Of a stretch of 64,000 nt of DNA, positions 53,227 to 60,652 are shown piece after piece. Position 1 is the stretch's first letter. The number at the start of each line of letters is the position of its first letter. Under the pieces are notes generated by a model. It was not told the DNA's origin. It ran no database searches and saw nothing but the letters and a program-made list of their open reading frames with translations. The translations under genes and the position numbers were made by a program. Source of the DNA: an uncultured Acetatifactor sp. (GTDB lineage Bacteria; Bacillota; Clostridia; Lachnospirales; Lachnospiraceae); the NCBI GenBank assembly GCA_910584865.1, contig CAJUCE010000023.1, positions 21,213-85,212 of the forward strand, given 5' to 3'.

Positions 53227-53291
53227 AACTACGCCTCCTAAATAATCCATATCACTGTAAGTGTCTCCCCACAGCTGCTGCCTGTGACAAG

Positions 53292-53320
53292 ATTATAGCA
53301 AAGAAGCGATTTACTTTCAA
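53292..53320 (-). promoter_or_regulatory. sigma-A promoter for the small protein / GT-C operon
   Basis: On the minus strand TTGAAA (complement at 53315-53320) and TATAAT (complement at 53292-53297) are 17 bases apart. The -10 box is perfect and the -35 is five of six. Its transcript would start about 60 bases before the small gene at 53226. Confidence 0.85.
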
Positions 53321-53337
53321 TCTTTTTCCTTCCTTTC

Positions 53338-53399
53338 GAATCTTGTCCTCCGAATCTTGTCTCCTGAATCTTGACATTTCCCGGCCCAGCAAATACAAT
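53338..53399 (+). promoter_or_regulatory. luxS promoter with three direct GAATCTTG repeats
   Basis: TTGACA (53371-53376) and TACAAT (53394-53399) are 17 bases apart, with five of six bases matching in the -10. Three GAATCTTG octamers start at 53338, 53352 and 53366, a 14-bp period, and the last one overlaps the -35 box. A regulator binding these repeats could control luxS. The divergent promoter at 53292-53320 is only about 20 bases away from the first octamer. Confidence 0.75.
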
Positions 53400-53449
53400 A
53401 AAATAGAGTTGTCCGGCAACTCCAAATTCATAGAAGGGAAAACACGCTT

Positions 53450-53929
53450 ATGGAAAAAATCACCAGCTTCACCATAGACCATATCCGGCTCCAGCCCGGT
53501 ATCTATGTATCCCGCAAGGATAAAGTGGGCAATGAAACCATCACTACCTTTGATCTGCGTATGACAAGCCCCAACGAGGAACCTGTCATGAATACCGCGG
53601 AAGTACACACCATCGAACATCTGGGGGCTACCTTCCTGCGCAACCACCCCGAATTCAAAGACCAGGTTATCTATTTCGGTCCCATGGGCTGCCGTACAGG
53701 ATTTTATCTGCTGTTAGCCGGCGATTATGCCTCCGCAGACATCGTTCCCCTGATACGGCAGATGTATGAATTCATCCGGGATTACAAGGATGAAGTTCCC
53801 GGCGCTTCCCCTATGGATTGCGGGAACTATCTGGATATGAATCTGCCTATGGCGAATTATCTGGCTAACCGCTATCTGGAACAGGTACTGTACGGCATCG
53901 ACGACAGCCGGTTGATTTATCCTGCTTAA
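53450..53929 (+). CDS. luxS: S-ribosylhomocysteine lyase (LuxS)
   Basis: The product is 159 residues starting MEKITSFTIDHIRLQPGIYV, with GAAGGG upstream. The metal site is HTIEHLGATFLRN (HxxxH) with a further ligand in the Cys region, and the catalytic Cys is in GPMGCRTGFYLLLAGDY. LuxS cleaves S-ribosylhomocysteine to homocysteine and the AI-2 precursor DPD, a step of the activated methyl cycle. It is followed directly by mtnN, which makes its substrate, so the pair recycle S-adenosylhomocysteine. Length and motifs are standard. Whether the organism uses AI-2 as a signal cannot be read from this locus. Confidence 0.97.
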   Translation: MEKITSFTIDHIRLQPGIYVSRKDKVGNETITTFDLRMTSPNEEPVMNTAEVHTIEHLGATFLRNHPEFKDQVIYFGPMGCRTGFYLLLAGDYASADIVPLIRQMYEFIRDYKDEVPGASPMDCGNYLDMNLPMANYLANRYLEQVLYGIDDSRLIYPA

Positions 53930-54044
53930 GCATCGGCCAGCGCATTGCCGCAGCAATCAAATCCCCGGACATCCTTAAGCCAATGCCTGCGCATCCGCCT
54001 GCTCATTGTCCGTTGGAAATAAAACATATAGAATCGAGGAAAAT

Positions 54045-54749
54045 ATGGTCAAAATAGGTATTATCGGTGCGATGGAACTGGAAGTAGAACAACTGAAAAA
54101 AGAAATGAACCTTAATGCAATTATCCGTAAAGCAGGAATGGATTTTCATGAAGGCACATTAGACGATGTTCCTGTAGTTATTGTCCGCTGCGGAATCGGC
54201 AAGGTAAACGCCGCTCTCTGTGTACAGATTCTTGCAGATGAGTTCCGGATCAGCCATGTCATCAATACCGGCGTCGCCGGTTCCCTGAATGCCCGGCTGG
54301 ACATTGGTGATATTTTGGTCTCAAAAGATGCAATTCATCATGACATGGATGTCAGAGTCTTCGGATATCAACTGGGAGAAGTTCCCCAGATAGGCTTTCG
54401 CGAATTTCAGGCGGATGAGCATCTTGTAGCTCTGGCTATAGGAGCCTGTAAAAAGGTAAACCCTGACATTCATGTCATGTCAGGCCGTGTTGTCAGCGGG
54501 GACCAGTTCATTTCCAACAAAGAGGTAAAAGAACGCCTGATTTCACAATTTCAGGGAGACTGCGCTGAGATGGAAGGGGCATCCGTCGCCCATGGCGCCT
54601 ATCTGAACAGCATTCCCTTTGTTATCATCCGCGCCATCTCAGACAAGGCAGACGACAGTGCAGAAATGGATTATCCCACTTTCGAAGCAGCTGCTGCCAA
54701 ACATTCCGCCGCACTGGTAAAAGAAATGGTAAAGGGGATTCTGCCTTAG
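54045..54749 (+). CDS. mtnN: 5'-methylthioadenosine/S-adenosylhomocysteine nucleosidase
   Basis: The start at 54045 (MVKIGIIGAMELEVEQLKKE) has GAGGA five bases upstream. The extension to 54006 is not supported. The product is 234 residues. Family motifs are VVIVRCGIGKVNAALCVQIL, NTGVAGSLNARLDIGDILVS, the catalytic-loop region ISNKEVKERL and EMEGASVAHGAYLNSIPFVI, then RAISDKAD (active-site Asp). It hydrolyses SAH to adenine and S-ribosylhomocysteine for LuxS encoded just upstream, and also MTA. The two genes are 116 bases apart on the same strand. The terminator hairpin begins inside the last codons, so the operon ends here. Confidence 0.96.
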   Translation: MVKIGIIGAMELEVEQLKKEMNLNAIIRKAGMDFHEGTLDDVPVVIVRCGIGKVNAALCVQILADEFRISHVINTGVAGSLNARLDIGDILVSKDAIHHDMDVRVFGYQLGEVPQIGFREFQADEHLVALAIGACKKVNPDIHVMSGRVVSGDQFISNKEVKERLISQFQGDCAEMEGASVAHGAYLNSIPFVIIRAISDKADDSAEMDYPTFEAAAAKHSAALVKEMVKGILP

Positions 54750-54765
54750 GCACAATCCCCTTTTC
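54731..54765 (+). terminator. rho-independent terminator overlapping the mtnN stop
   Basis: AAAGGGGATT (54731-54740) pairs with AATCCCCTTT (54754-54763), with an inner TGCC/GGCA pairing around the stop codon. The T-rich end follows. Overlap of the coding end and terminator is compact but ordinary. Confidence 0.85.
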
Positions 54766-54774
54766 ACACTCTGT

Positions 54775-55224
54775 TTATGGCTGTTTTATATTACTTTCTT
54801 TCTTCTTGTTAAACACAAAAAGCTTGCTGAACACATAATTTGCGATGGTTACCAGCACCGCCGATATCACGCTGGCCACAATCAGGTTGATATTCACTGC
54901 TGTCAGCACTTGCATCACCACAATGTCCAGAATCCAGGTTGAGACCCTGGACAGCACAAATTTGGGTGCTTCCTTCCTCATGGGCTCTTTGCTTTTGAAT
55001 ACGAATCTCCTGTTGGTAAAATAGGCAAATGTGACGCCTGCTGCCCAGTTGATGGTACTGAGCACTGTATTTTCAAAGGGCGTGGGATACATGGTATTGT
55101 CAAACAATACCGCATTTGCAATGAATTTAGCCGCCCAGGCTACAATGGTGGTCAGGACGCCTACAATCAGATATACGATGATTTCTTCATATTTCTTATA
55201 GATCGCTTTCCCTTTTTCTATCAT
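54775..55224 (-). CDS. GtrA-family membrane protein
   Basis: The product is 149 residues with four hydrophobic helices. It shows the GtrA pattern: YLIVGVLTTIVAWAAKFIAN near the N-terminus, NWAAGVTFAYFTNRRFVFKS in the middle and VLVTIANYVFSKLFVFNKKK at the end. GtrA proteins are proposed to flip or organise polyprenyl-phosphate sugars for membrane glycosyltransferases. Since this window has several GT-C genes, it may supply such donors, but no partner glycosyltransferase 2 gene is adjacent. The start at 55224 (MIEKGKAIYKKYEEIIVYLI) agrees with the family's cytoplasmic head. Confidence 0.9.
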   Translation of the reverse strand: MIEKGKAIYKKYEEIIVYLIVGVLTTIVAWAAKFIANAVLFDNTMYPTPFENTVLSTINWAAGVTFAYFTNRRFVFKSKEPMRKEAPKFVLSRVSTWILDIVVMQVLTAVNINLIVASVISAVLVTIANYVFSKLFVFNKKKESNIKQP

Positions 55225-55333
55225 TTGTCTCCTCCGATTCCTCTGCTTTGAAAGAGGCGCTCTCTGCCGTCCGCACCCTTGTCCGTTCCTGCACGCCCCT
55301 ATCCCAGAGTTGTATCACGAATTTCTGCCCCTG

Positions 55334-56296
55334 TCAAGGATTTACGATATTCCTCTCTTCTCCCCGCAGAAAAGCCGCAATATTCAGGCAGGCCTCCTCC
55401 ACACAGCGCCTGCGGGCCTCCACGCTTGCCCAGGCCAGATGGGGCGTGATAATGAGACGGTTGCTATCCTTCAGACGGCTCAGCGGATTCCCTGTTTCCA
55501 GTGGCTCCTTTTCCACCACGTCCAGACCGGCCCCGGCAATCTCTCCGGCCTCCAGCGCTTCATACAAATCGGCATTATTCACCACGCCGCCTCTGGCCAC
55601 ATTCACCAAAACGGCATCCTTCTTCATTTTCTTCAAGGCATCCCTGTCGATAAAGTTCCTGCTCAAATCGCTGAGCGGACAGTGCAGAGACACAAAGTCG
55701 CTCTCTCTAAGCAGTGTTTCCTTATTAACCTGCGGATATTCCCTGTAATTGCTCCTGCCTGTGATAGAATAAAAAATCACACGGCATCCAAATGCTGTCG
55801 CAATTTTTGCCACCCGCCTGCCGATATTTCCCATCCCAATGATGCCCCAGGTCTTGCCCTCCAGCTCGTAAAATGGAAGATCAAAATGCGAGAATCGGCT
55901 CTGGGTGCTGTATTCTCCTGACTTGACATACTCGTCATAATAGAAAAGCTTCTGACTTAACGCCAACGCCAACGTAAAGGTATGCTGTGCCACCATAGCC
56001 GTGCAGTAATCTCGTACATTCGCTACCTTGATACCACGGGAAGTGCAATATGCCAGATCGCAATTGTCATACCCAGTAGCAAACTCGCAAATCAATTTTA
56101 CATCAGGTGCATCCTTCAGCGTTTCTTCCCGCAAAGGCGATTTATTGGCAATAATGATATCTGCATCTTTTACTCTCTCCTGTACTTCCTCAACTCTGAC
56201 AGTATTGTCATATATGGTCAAATCCCCAAGCTTTCCGATGCAGTCCACAGACACATCCTCTCCCACACTGCTTCTCTCCAAAATAACAATTTTCAT
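55334..56296 (-). CDS. D-2-hydroxyacid dehydrogenase
   Basis: The start at 56296 (MKIVILERSSVGEDVSVDCI) has AAGGAG eight bases upstream. The longer open frame to 56452 is not supported. The product is 320 residues. The NAD-binding motif is GIIGMGNIGRRVAKIATAFG. The catalytic residues are the Arg after NVARGG, the Glu in EKEPLE and the His in ITPHLAWAS. These belong to the D-isomer specific 2-hydroxyacid dehydrogenases (glycerate, lactate or phosphoglycerate type). The exact substrate cannot be chosen. It lacks an ACT domain, so a serine-pathway SerA is less likely. It seems monocistronic. Confidence 0.93.
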   Translation of the reverse strand: MKIVILERSSVGEDVSVDCIGKLGDLTIYDNTVRVEEVQERVKDADIIIANKSPLREETLKDAPDVKLICEFATGYDNCDLAYCTSRGIKVANVRDYCTAMVAQHTFTLALALSQKLFYYDEYVKSGEYSTQSRFSHFDLPFYELEGKTWGIIGMGNIGRRVAKIATAFGCRVIFYSITGRSNYREYPQVNKETLLRESDFVSLHCPLSDLSRNFIDRDALKKMKKDAVLVNVARGGVVNNADLYEALEAGEIAGAGLDVVEKEPLETGNPLSRLKDSNRLIITPHLAWASVEARRRCVEEACLNIAAFLRGEERNIVNP

Positions 56297-56496
56297 TTTC
56301 AAACTCCTTCTCTCTGCCGGTAATTCTCCGCTTTCTGCACCATTCCTTATACAACTTCTTCCTGCATACTGGAAAAGCCCGCGGAATACTCCACGAGCTC
56401 TTCTCGGTAAAGCGATTGCCTTTAGTGTATCAAAAAAGGCAGGCAAATTCAAGTCTTAGAAGAAAACTTATCACAAAAACCTCTTCTAAATCTCTT

Positions 56497-57492
56497 CTAT
56501 GAGGTCAGAAATTCTTTCAACAGGGCTTCCAACTCTTCTTCCGTAACTGCGGCATCATCCGGCAAGTCGCTCTGAGGCATAGGCTGCTGCAGCGGCGTCT
56601 GAGCCAGGGACTGGAATTCCTGCGGGACAAATGCCGTTTCCGATTCCTGTACCAATTGTTCCGCCGGATCCTGCACCATAGTCTGCGGAGAAGCTTCCTG
56701 TACCTGCTGCATCTGCGGCGCCGATGTCACCTGCCGGGGAGATGCTGTCTGCGTCTCCGCCTGCAAATCATTCGCCATGGCTTCTCCGCCCGCCGCCATC
56801 CGATTCCCGATGGGCATCAATTCCACCGTCCGTCTTGCTTCCGGCCTGGCCTGTGACCCTCTCGCTCCCCTGCGTCCCCTGCTCTTGCCGCTCCTGCCGC
56901 CCTGTATGCGTCCATAAGGCCCTTTACGCTCTTCAAACACGGCCTCCCCGTACAGCATCTCCATGTCGTGTCTGGTAACCTCAATCCGGGGCGACAGATG
57001 ATTCTCCAGATAATCCACAAGGTTGATTTTCAGCACCCTCTTTTTCCCTCTCACATCCACCACTGTTGAGACACTGAAATAGATATACAATCCGAAGAAG
57101 CTCACGATATAAAACGGCAGCACATCTCCTACTGTGCGTCCCCCGATAATGCTTTTACACACACCCACCCCGGAAAAGACTACCGACAACAACATCAGCT
57201 GCCCTGACAAATGATATATCGTCTCAAATGACAGATGTCCCAGCGACATCCGATTCAGGAACTTGTCCACAAAGACAGGAATATTCGCCACCCCGTTCCC
57301 CAGCTGATAACAGCTGGCAAACTTTGTCTTACATTGCTTTAGCAATCTGTTCTTTGTGGACGCCATATTGTCCGCTTCCCTTATCATATTCCGATACAAT
57401 AATCCCAAAAAAATCCGAAGAAGAATACTGCTTCCCAAAAAACCAAACATACAGACCGTTATCAGTCTTTCTTCCTGAAACACCCGAAACAT
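56497..57492 (-). CDS. membrane protein of unknown function with Gln-rich tail
   Basis: The start at 57492 (MFRVFQEERLITVCMFGFLG) has AGGAGG seven bases upstream. The in-frame extension to 57540 is not supported. The product is 331 residues. Three hydrophobic segments lie at about residues 10-32, 95-120 and 130-155 (VLPFYIVSFFGLYIYFSVST). The middle part is basic (RSGKSRGRRGARGSQ) and the last 100 residues are rich in Gln, Pro, Ala and Glu. A possible motif is FETIYHLSGQLMLLSVVFSG. I recognise no family. It is flanked by a dehydrogenase gene downstream and divergent from the TSCPD/murG genes. The tail composition suggests a flexible, maybe cytoplasmic, region. Confidence 0.75.
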   Translation of the reverse strand: MFRVFQEERLITVCMFGFLGSSILLRIFLGLLYRNMIREADNMASTKNRLLKQCKTKFASCYQLGNGVANIPVFVDKFLNRMSLGHLSFETIYHLSGQLMLLSVVFSGVGVCKSIIGGRTVGDVLPFYIVSFFGLYIYFSVSTVVDVRGKKRVLKINLVDYLENHLSPRIEVTRHDMEMLYGEAVFEERKGPYGRIQGGRSGKSRGRRGARGSQARPEARRTVELMPIGNRMAAGGEAMANDLQAETQTASPRQVTSAPQMQQVQEASPQTMVQDPAEQLVQESETAFVPQEFQSLAQTPLQQPMPQSDLPDDAAVTEEELEALLKEFLTS

Positions 57493-57663
57493 ACTGCGCC
57501 TCCTCTCCCTTTTCAACGCCATACTATGTATTTGTGTCAATATTATACATTGAAATATACAAAGTTAACAGAATTTTTCATCGCATTTTTCTCTCATTTT
57601 TCGACAAAGCAGAACGGATCGGATAAAATTTCCCGATCCCCCATAAAATTTTCTATCCCTTCA

Positions 57664-57692
57664 TTGCAGAATCCGGTAAAATCTGTTAGAAT
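57664..57692 (+). promoter_or_regulatory. promoter for TSCPD protein and murG
   Basis: TTGCAG (57664-57669) and TAGAAT (57687-57692) are 17 bases apart, close to the sigma-A consensus. The start codon of the TSCPD gene is about 35 bases downstream of the -10 box. murG follows on the same transcript. Confidence 0.7.
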
Positions 57693-57726
57693 GTATCATA
57701 AGCTAAAAGAAAAGGAGATGAATTCC

Positions 57727-57972
57727 ATGGATTCACTGAAATACACTACACACGGCACCTGCTCCAGGGAAATCGACATCCGGCTGAAAGACGGCGTCAT
57801 CGACTCTGTACAATTTACCGGGGGATGCCACGGCAATCTGCAGGGTGTCAGCGCACTGGTCAAGGGAATGAAGCCGGAAGAGGCTATTTCCAGATTAAAA
57901 GGCATCCGCTGCGGCGCAAAGCCTACTTCCTGCCCGGATCAGCTCGCCCTTGCACTCGAAAAAATGCTTTAA
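57727..57972 (+). CDS. TSCPD-domain protein (TIGR03905 family)
   Basis: The start is the ATG at 57727 (MDSLKYTTHGTCSREIDIRL), nine bases after AAGGAG. An earlier ATG at 57718 is too close to the site. The product is 81 residues. It has TGGCHGNLQGVSALVKGMKP, with a conserved Cys, and ends with the family signature CGAKPTSCPDQLALALEKML. The TSCPD domain also occurs at the C-terminus of class II ribonucleotide reductases, where it may bind metal or nucleotide. Small stand-alone versions have no assigned function. It lies 18 bases before murG on the same strand. Confidence 0.92.
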   Translation: MDSLKYTTHGTCSREIDIRLKDGVIDSVQFTGGCHGNLQGVSALVKGMKPEEAISRLKGIRCGAKPTSCPDQLALALEKML

Positions 57973-57990
57973 TATCTGAAAGGCTTGTTT

Positions 57991-59055
57991 ATGAAAAAAA
58001 TTGTTTTAACAGGCGGGGGCAGCGCCGGACACGTTACCCCCAACATAGCGTTGCTTCCCTCTCTGAAGGAAGCCGGCTATGAGATCACCTATATGGGTTC
58101 CTATGACGGCATTGAGAAAAAACTGATCGGTGATTTCGAATTGCCCTATATAGGAATTTCCACCGGAAAATTTCGCAGATATCTGGACTTGAAGAATTTT
58201 ACGGATCCTTTTCGGGTTATAAAAGGCTTCGCTGAAGCAAGGAAATTCCTCAAAACCTACCGGCCGAACGTCATCTTTTCCAAGGGCGGATTTGTCTCTG
58301 TTCCGGTGGTTCGGGCCGGCGCCTCGCTGGGGATTCCCTGCATCATTCATGAATCTGACATGACGCCGGGTCTTGCCAATCGGATGTGCATCTCCGTCGC
58401 CAGAAAAGTATGCTGCAATTTTCCGGAAACCCTCAGGCAGCTCCCCCAGGATAAGGCTGTCCTCACCGGCTCCCCCATCCGGGCGGAACTGACGCAGGGA
58501 AATAAGCTTGCAGGCCTCAAACTCTGCGGGTTCAGCGCGAATAAACCTGTGATCATGGTCATCGGCGGCAGCCTGGGTGCTGCCAACGTAAATAAAGCAG
58601 TCCGGGAAGCGCTTCCCAGACTGCTGACGGATTTTCAGGTAGTCCACCTGTGCGGCAAGGACAAAATCGACAATCTGCTCCTGAATACACCGGGTTACAA
58701 ACAGTTCGAATATATCAAAATCGAGCTGAAAGATCTGTTCGCCATGGCGGACGTGGTAATCTCCAGAGCCGGCGCCAATGCCATCTGTGAGCTCCTGGCA
58801 CTGAAAAAGCCCAATATCCTGATTCCGCTCCCTGCTGCCAGCAGCCGGGGAGATCAGCTCCTCAATGCTAAATCATTTGAGGCCCAGGGCTTCTCCATTG
58901 TCATTCAGGAAGACGACATGACCACTGATCTGCTGGTGGATAAGGTACACGAGCTTTATTTCTCCAGACAAACCTTCCGCAGCGCGATGAACGACAGCGG
59001 ACAGATGGATTCCGTCCGGACCATCATGGGCCTTATCGAAAGCCTGGCTTCCTGA
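57991..59055 (+). CDS. murG: undecaprenyldiphospho-muramoylpentapeptide beta-N-acetylglucosaminyltransferase
   Basis: The start at 57991 (MKKIVLTGGGSAGHVTPNIA) has AAGG about eight bases upstream. The product is 354 residues. The first Rossmann domain contains the G loop TGGGSAGHV and FSKGGFVSVPVVRAGASLGI. The second contains VIGGSLGAANVNKAVREALP, ADVVISRAGANAICELLALK (UDP-GlcNAc binding) and PAASSRGDQLLNAKSFE. MurG adds GlcNAc to lipid I to make lipid II at the inner face of the membrane. Here it lies outside the usual dcw division cluster, preceded by a TSCPD protein gene and followed by a terminator. Whether another murG exists elsewhere cannot be seen. Confidence 0.96.
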   Translation: MKKIVLTGGGSAGHVTPNIALLPSLKEAGYEITYMGSYDGIEKKLIGDFELPYIGISTGKFRRYLDLKNFTDPFRVIKGFAEARKFLKTYRPNVIFSKGGFVSVPVVRAGASLGIPCIIHESDMTPGLANRMCISVARKVCCNFPETLRQLPQDKAVLTGSPIRAELTQGNKLAGLKLCGFSANKPVIMVIGGSLGAANVNKAVREALPRLLTDFQVVHLCGKDKIDNLLLNTPGYKQFEYIKIELKDLFAMADVVISRAGANAICELLALKKPNILIPLPAASSRGDQLLNAKSFEAQGFSIVIQEDDMTTDLLVDKVHELYFSRQTFRSAMNDSGQMDSVRTIMGLIESLAS

Positions 59056-59093
59056 CACTTTCCGGTTCTTTCGAAGGCAGTAAGGGTTATAAG

Positions 59094-59125
59094 CGCCATG
59101 TGACACATCTGTCACATGGCGTTTT
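59094..59125. terminator. bidirectional terminator between murG and the UPF0340 gene
   Basis: CGCCATGTGAC (59094-59104) pairs with GTCACATGGCG (59111-59121), a perfect 11-base stem with a six-base loop, followed by TTTT. It lies in the gap between two convergent genes and overlaps the last codons of the minus-strand gene. Confidence 0.88.
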
Positions 59126-59672
59126 CATCATAGACTGCCCGGCTGCCGCCGATAAACTTCGGACGGGTCCTGGCACAGACCACATGGGCATCTCCGATTT
59201 CTTTGGTCCGTATCCGCACCGGTACAGCCACATCCTTCAAATGCATGCCGATCAAGGTATCGCCGATATCCAGGCCCGCATGTGCTCTGATATGCTCCAC
59301 AGTCACCGGATGTTCGAACGCTTTGTAAGCAACCGTCGCAAAGGAGCCTCCCGCCTTGGGCTGGGGCACAACATTTACCGCTTCATAACCATAGGCATCC
59401 GCCGCTTCCTTCTCCAATACAATAGCACGGTTTAAATGCTCGCAGCACTGTGCAGCCAGCCAGACCCCCATCTCCTGCGTAGCCTGGTAGATTCCGCCGA
59501 ATACCACCTCCGCCAGTTCCGGACTGGAGAAACTGCCGATACTGGCTCCTGCCACCTCGCTGGTGGAACAGCCCACCACAAGAATACTCCCTCTCTCCAA
59601 TCCCGCAATGTCCAAAAGCTCCCTGGCTGTCCGGTATGCCTCCCCGCTGATAATCGTCATTTCCTCTGTCAT
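59112..59672 (-). CDS. UPF0340 / TIGR01440 family protein (YwlG-like)
   Basis: The product is 186 residues with GGAGGTGA upstream of the ATG. The family signature is evident: ILVVGCSTSEVAGASIGSFS, GVWLAAQCCEHLNRAIVLEK and AGGSFATVAYKAFEHPVTVE, followed by ADIG-like LDIGDTLIGMHLKDVAVP. Conserved Cys residues in VVGCSTSEV and QCCEHLNRA suggest a thiol-based activity, but no reaction is known. The fold is related to thiamin-phosphate synthase-like regulators. Its last codons form part of the terminator hairpin shared with murG. Confidence 0.93.
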   Translation of the reverse strand: MTEEMTIISGEAYRTARELLDIAGLERGSILVVGCSTSEVAGASIGSFSSPELAEVVFGGIYQATQEMGVWLAAQCCEHLNRAIVLEKEAADAYGYEAVNVVPQPKAGGSFATVAYKAFEHPVTVEHIRAHAGLDIGDTLIGMHLKDVAVPVRIRTKEIGDAHVVCARTRPKFIGGSRAVYDENAM

Positions 59673-59742
59673 ATGCTCACCTCCGTACGATTTTTCCTAA
59701 AGATCATTATGCCATCCGGCCGTTCCATGCCAGAAATAAGGC

Positions 59743-59805
59743 CATTGTACCATAATTCCGTGCGCCCCTGCGCACATGTACTTCTGCGTCAACATTTTAC
59801 CATAC
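59743..59805. repeat. dispersed hairpin repeat, truncated copy 4
   Basis: It contains TGTACCATAATTCC, the GTGCGC-CCCT-GCGCAC hairpin and the right arm CTGCGTCAACATTTTACC. Compared with copy 3 it lacks about 20 bases including the left GTTGACACA arm, so the second stem cannot form. It lies upstream of the MntP/YtaF-like gene. Confidence 0.8.
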
Positions 59806-59881
59806 TTCTCGAAAAAAGCAACACGATTTCCCACATTCGGGAATATAGTAAATGGAAACTAAATATTACAGGAGATTGCTT

Positions 59882-60463
59882 ATGCTTATCGCTTCTCTCC
59901 TGTTTGGGATTTCGGCCAGTTTAGATGCGCTTCTGGTGGGAATTACTTATGGAATCCGGAAGATCCGCATCCGGCTTTGGCAGAATCTGATCATCAGCCT
60001 GATCACCCTCCTGGGCACCTGCCTCTCCGTTGGGCTTGGCCACCGTCTTGCCGCCTTCCTTCCCGGATTAATCGGCAATTATGCCGGAAGCCTGGTCTTG
60101 ATCGGTCTGGGGCTATACTATATTTTCAAATGGAAAGGCGCCCGAAAAAAGACGGCCGAAAATCCCGGCCCTATCTATACGGCTGCCTCCAATGGCTCAT
60201 CTTCGCCTGCCTTAAGGCTTACGGAAGTCTTTACCCTGAGTCTGACCCTGTCTCTGAACAATTTAAGCGCGGGACTCAGCGCCAGTCTGGCAGGAATGCC
60301 TCTGCTCCCGGCTTCCGTCAGTACTTTGGTCTGTTCCGTATTGTTTCTGCTGCTGGGAAACTGTCTCGGCACAGGCCGCCTGCTGCATCTGGCAGGGCAA
60401 ACGGCCGAGCCGCTCTCGGGAATTCTGCTGATCGGACTGGGCCTTGTGCAGTTTTTTCTATGA
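59882..60463 (+). CDS. MntP/YtaF-like membrane protein
   Basis: The start at 59882 (MLIASLLFGISASLDALLVG) has AGGAG seven bases upstream. The extension to 59852 is not supported. The product is 193 residues with six hydrophobic helices in two related halves: FGISASLDALLVGITYGI and VFTLSLTLSLNNLSAGLSAS. The Asp and Asn in these motifs match the ion-binding positions of MntP manganese exporters and the sporulation-associated YtaF. Whether it exports manganese or calcium, or has a spore role, cannot be decided. The neighbouring spoVAF-type gene makes a sporulation link possible. Confidence 0.88.
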   Translation: MLIASLLFGISASLDALLVGITYGIRKIRIRLWQNLIISLITLLGTCLSVGLGHRLAAFLPGLIGNYAGSLVLIGLGLYYIFKWKGARKKTAENPGPIYTAASNGSSSPALRLTEVFTLSLTLSLNNLSAGLSASLAGMPLLPASVSTLVCSVLFLLLGNCLGTGRLLHLAGQTAEPLSGILLIGLGLVQFFL

Positions 60464-60652
60464 CACAGTCTGCCGGATCTTCACAGAATTTCTGCAGATG
60501 TCCCACAGGTCTGCCGCCTTTTACAATTTACCTGTAATAATAGGTATGCGGCAGTCCTTTACATAATTCCGCATAAATTCAAAAGAATGAATAATATCGG
60601 CCCATCTGGAAAAAGTAATCTGAGACGACATTCAATACAGAAAGGCCGGCTT

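Noticed and set aside
53930..54044. SAH or SAM riboswitch between luxS and mtnN
   Set aside because: I found no conserved core or paired elements of these riboswitches in the 115 bases.
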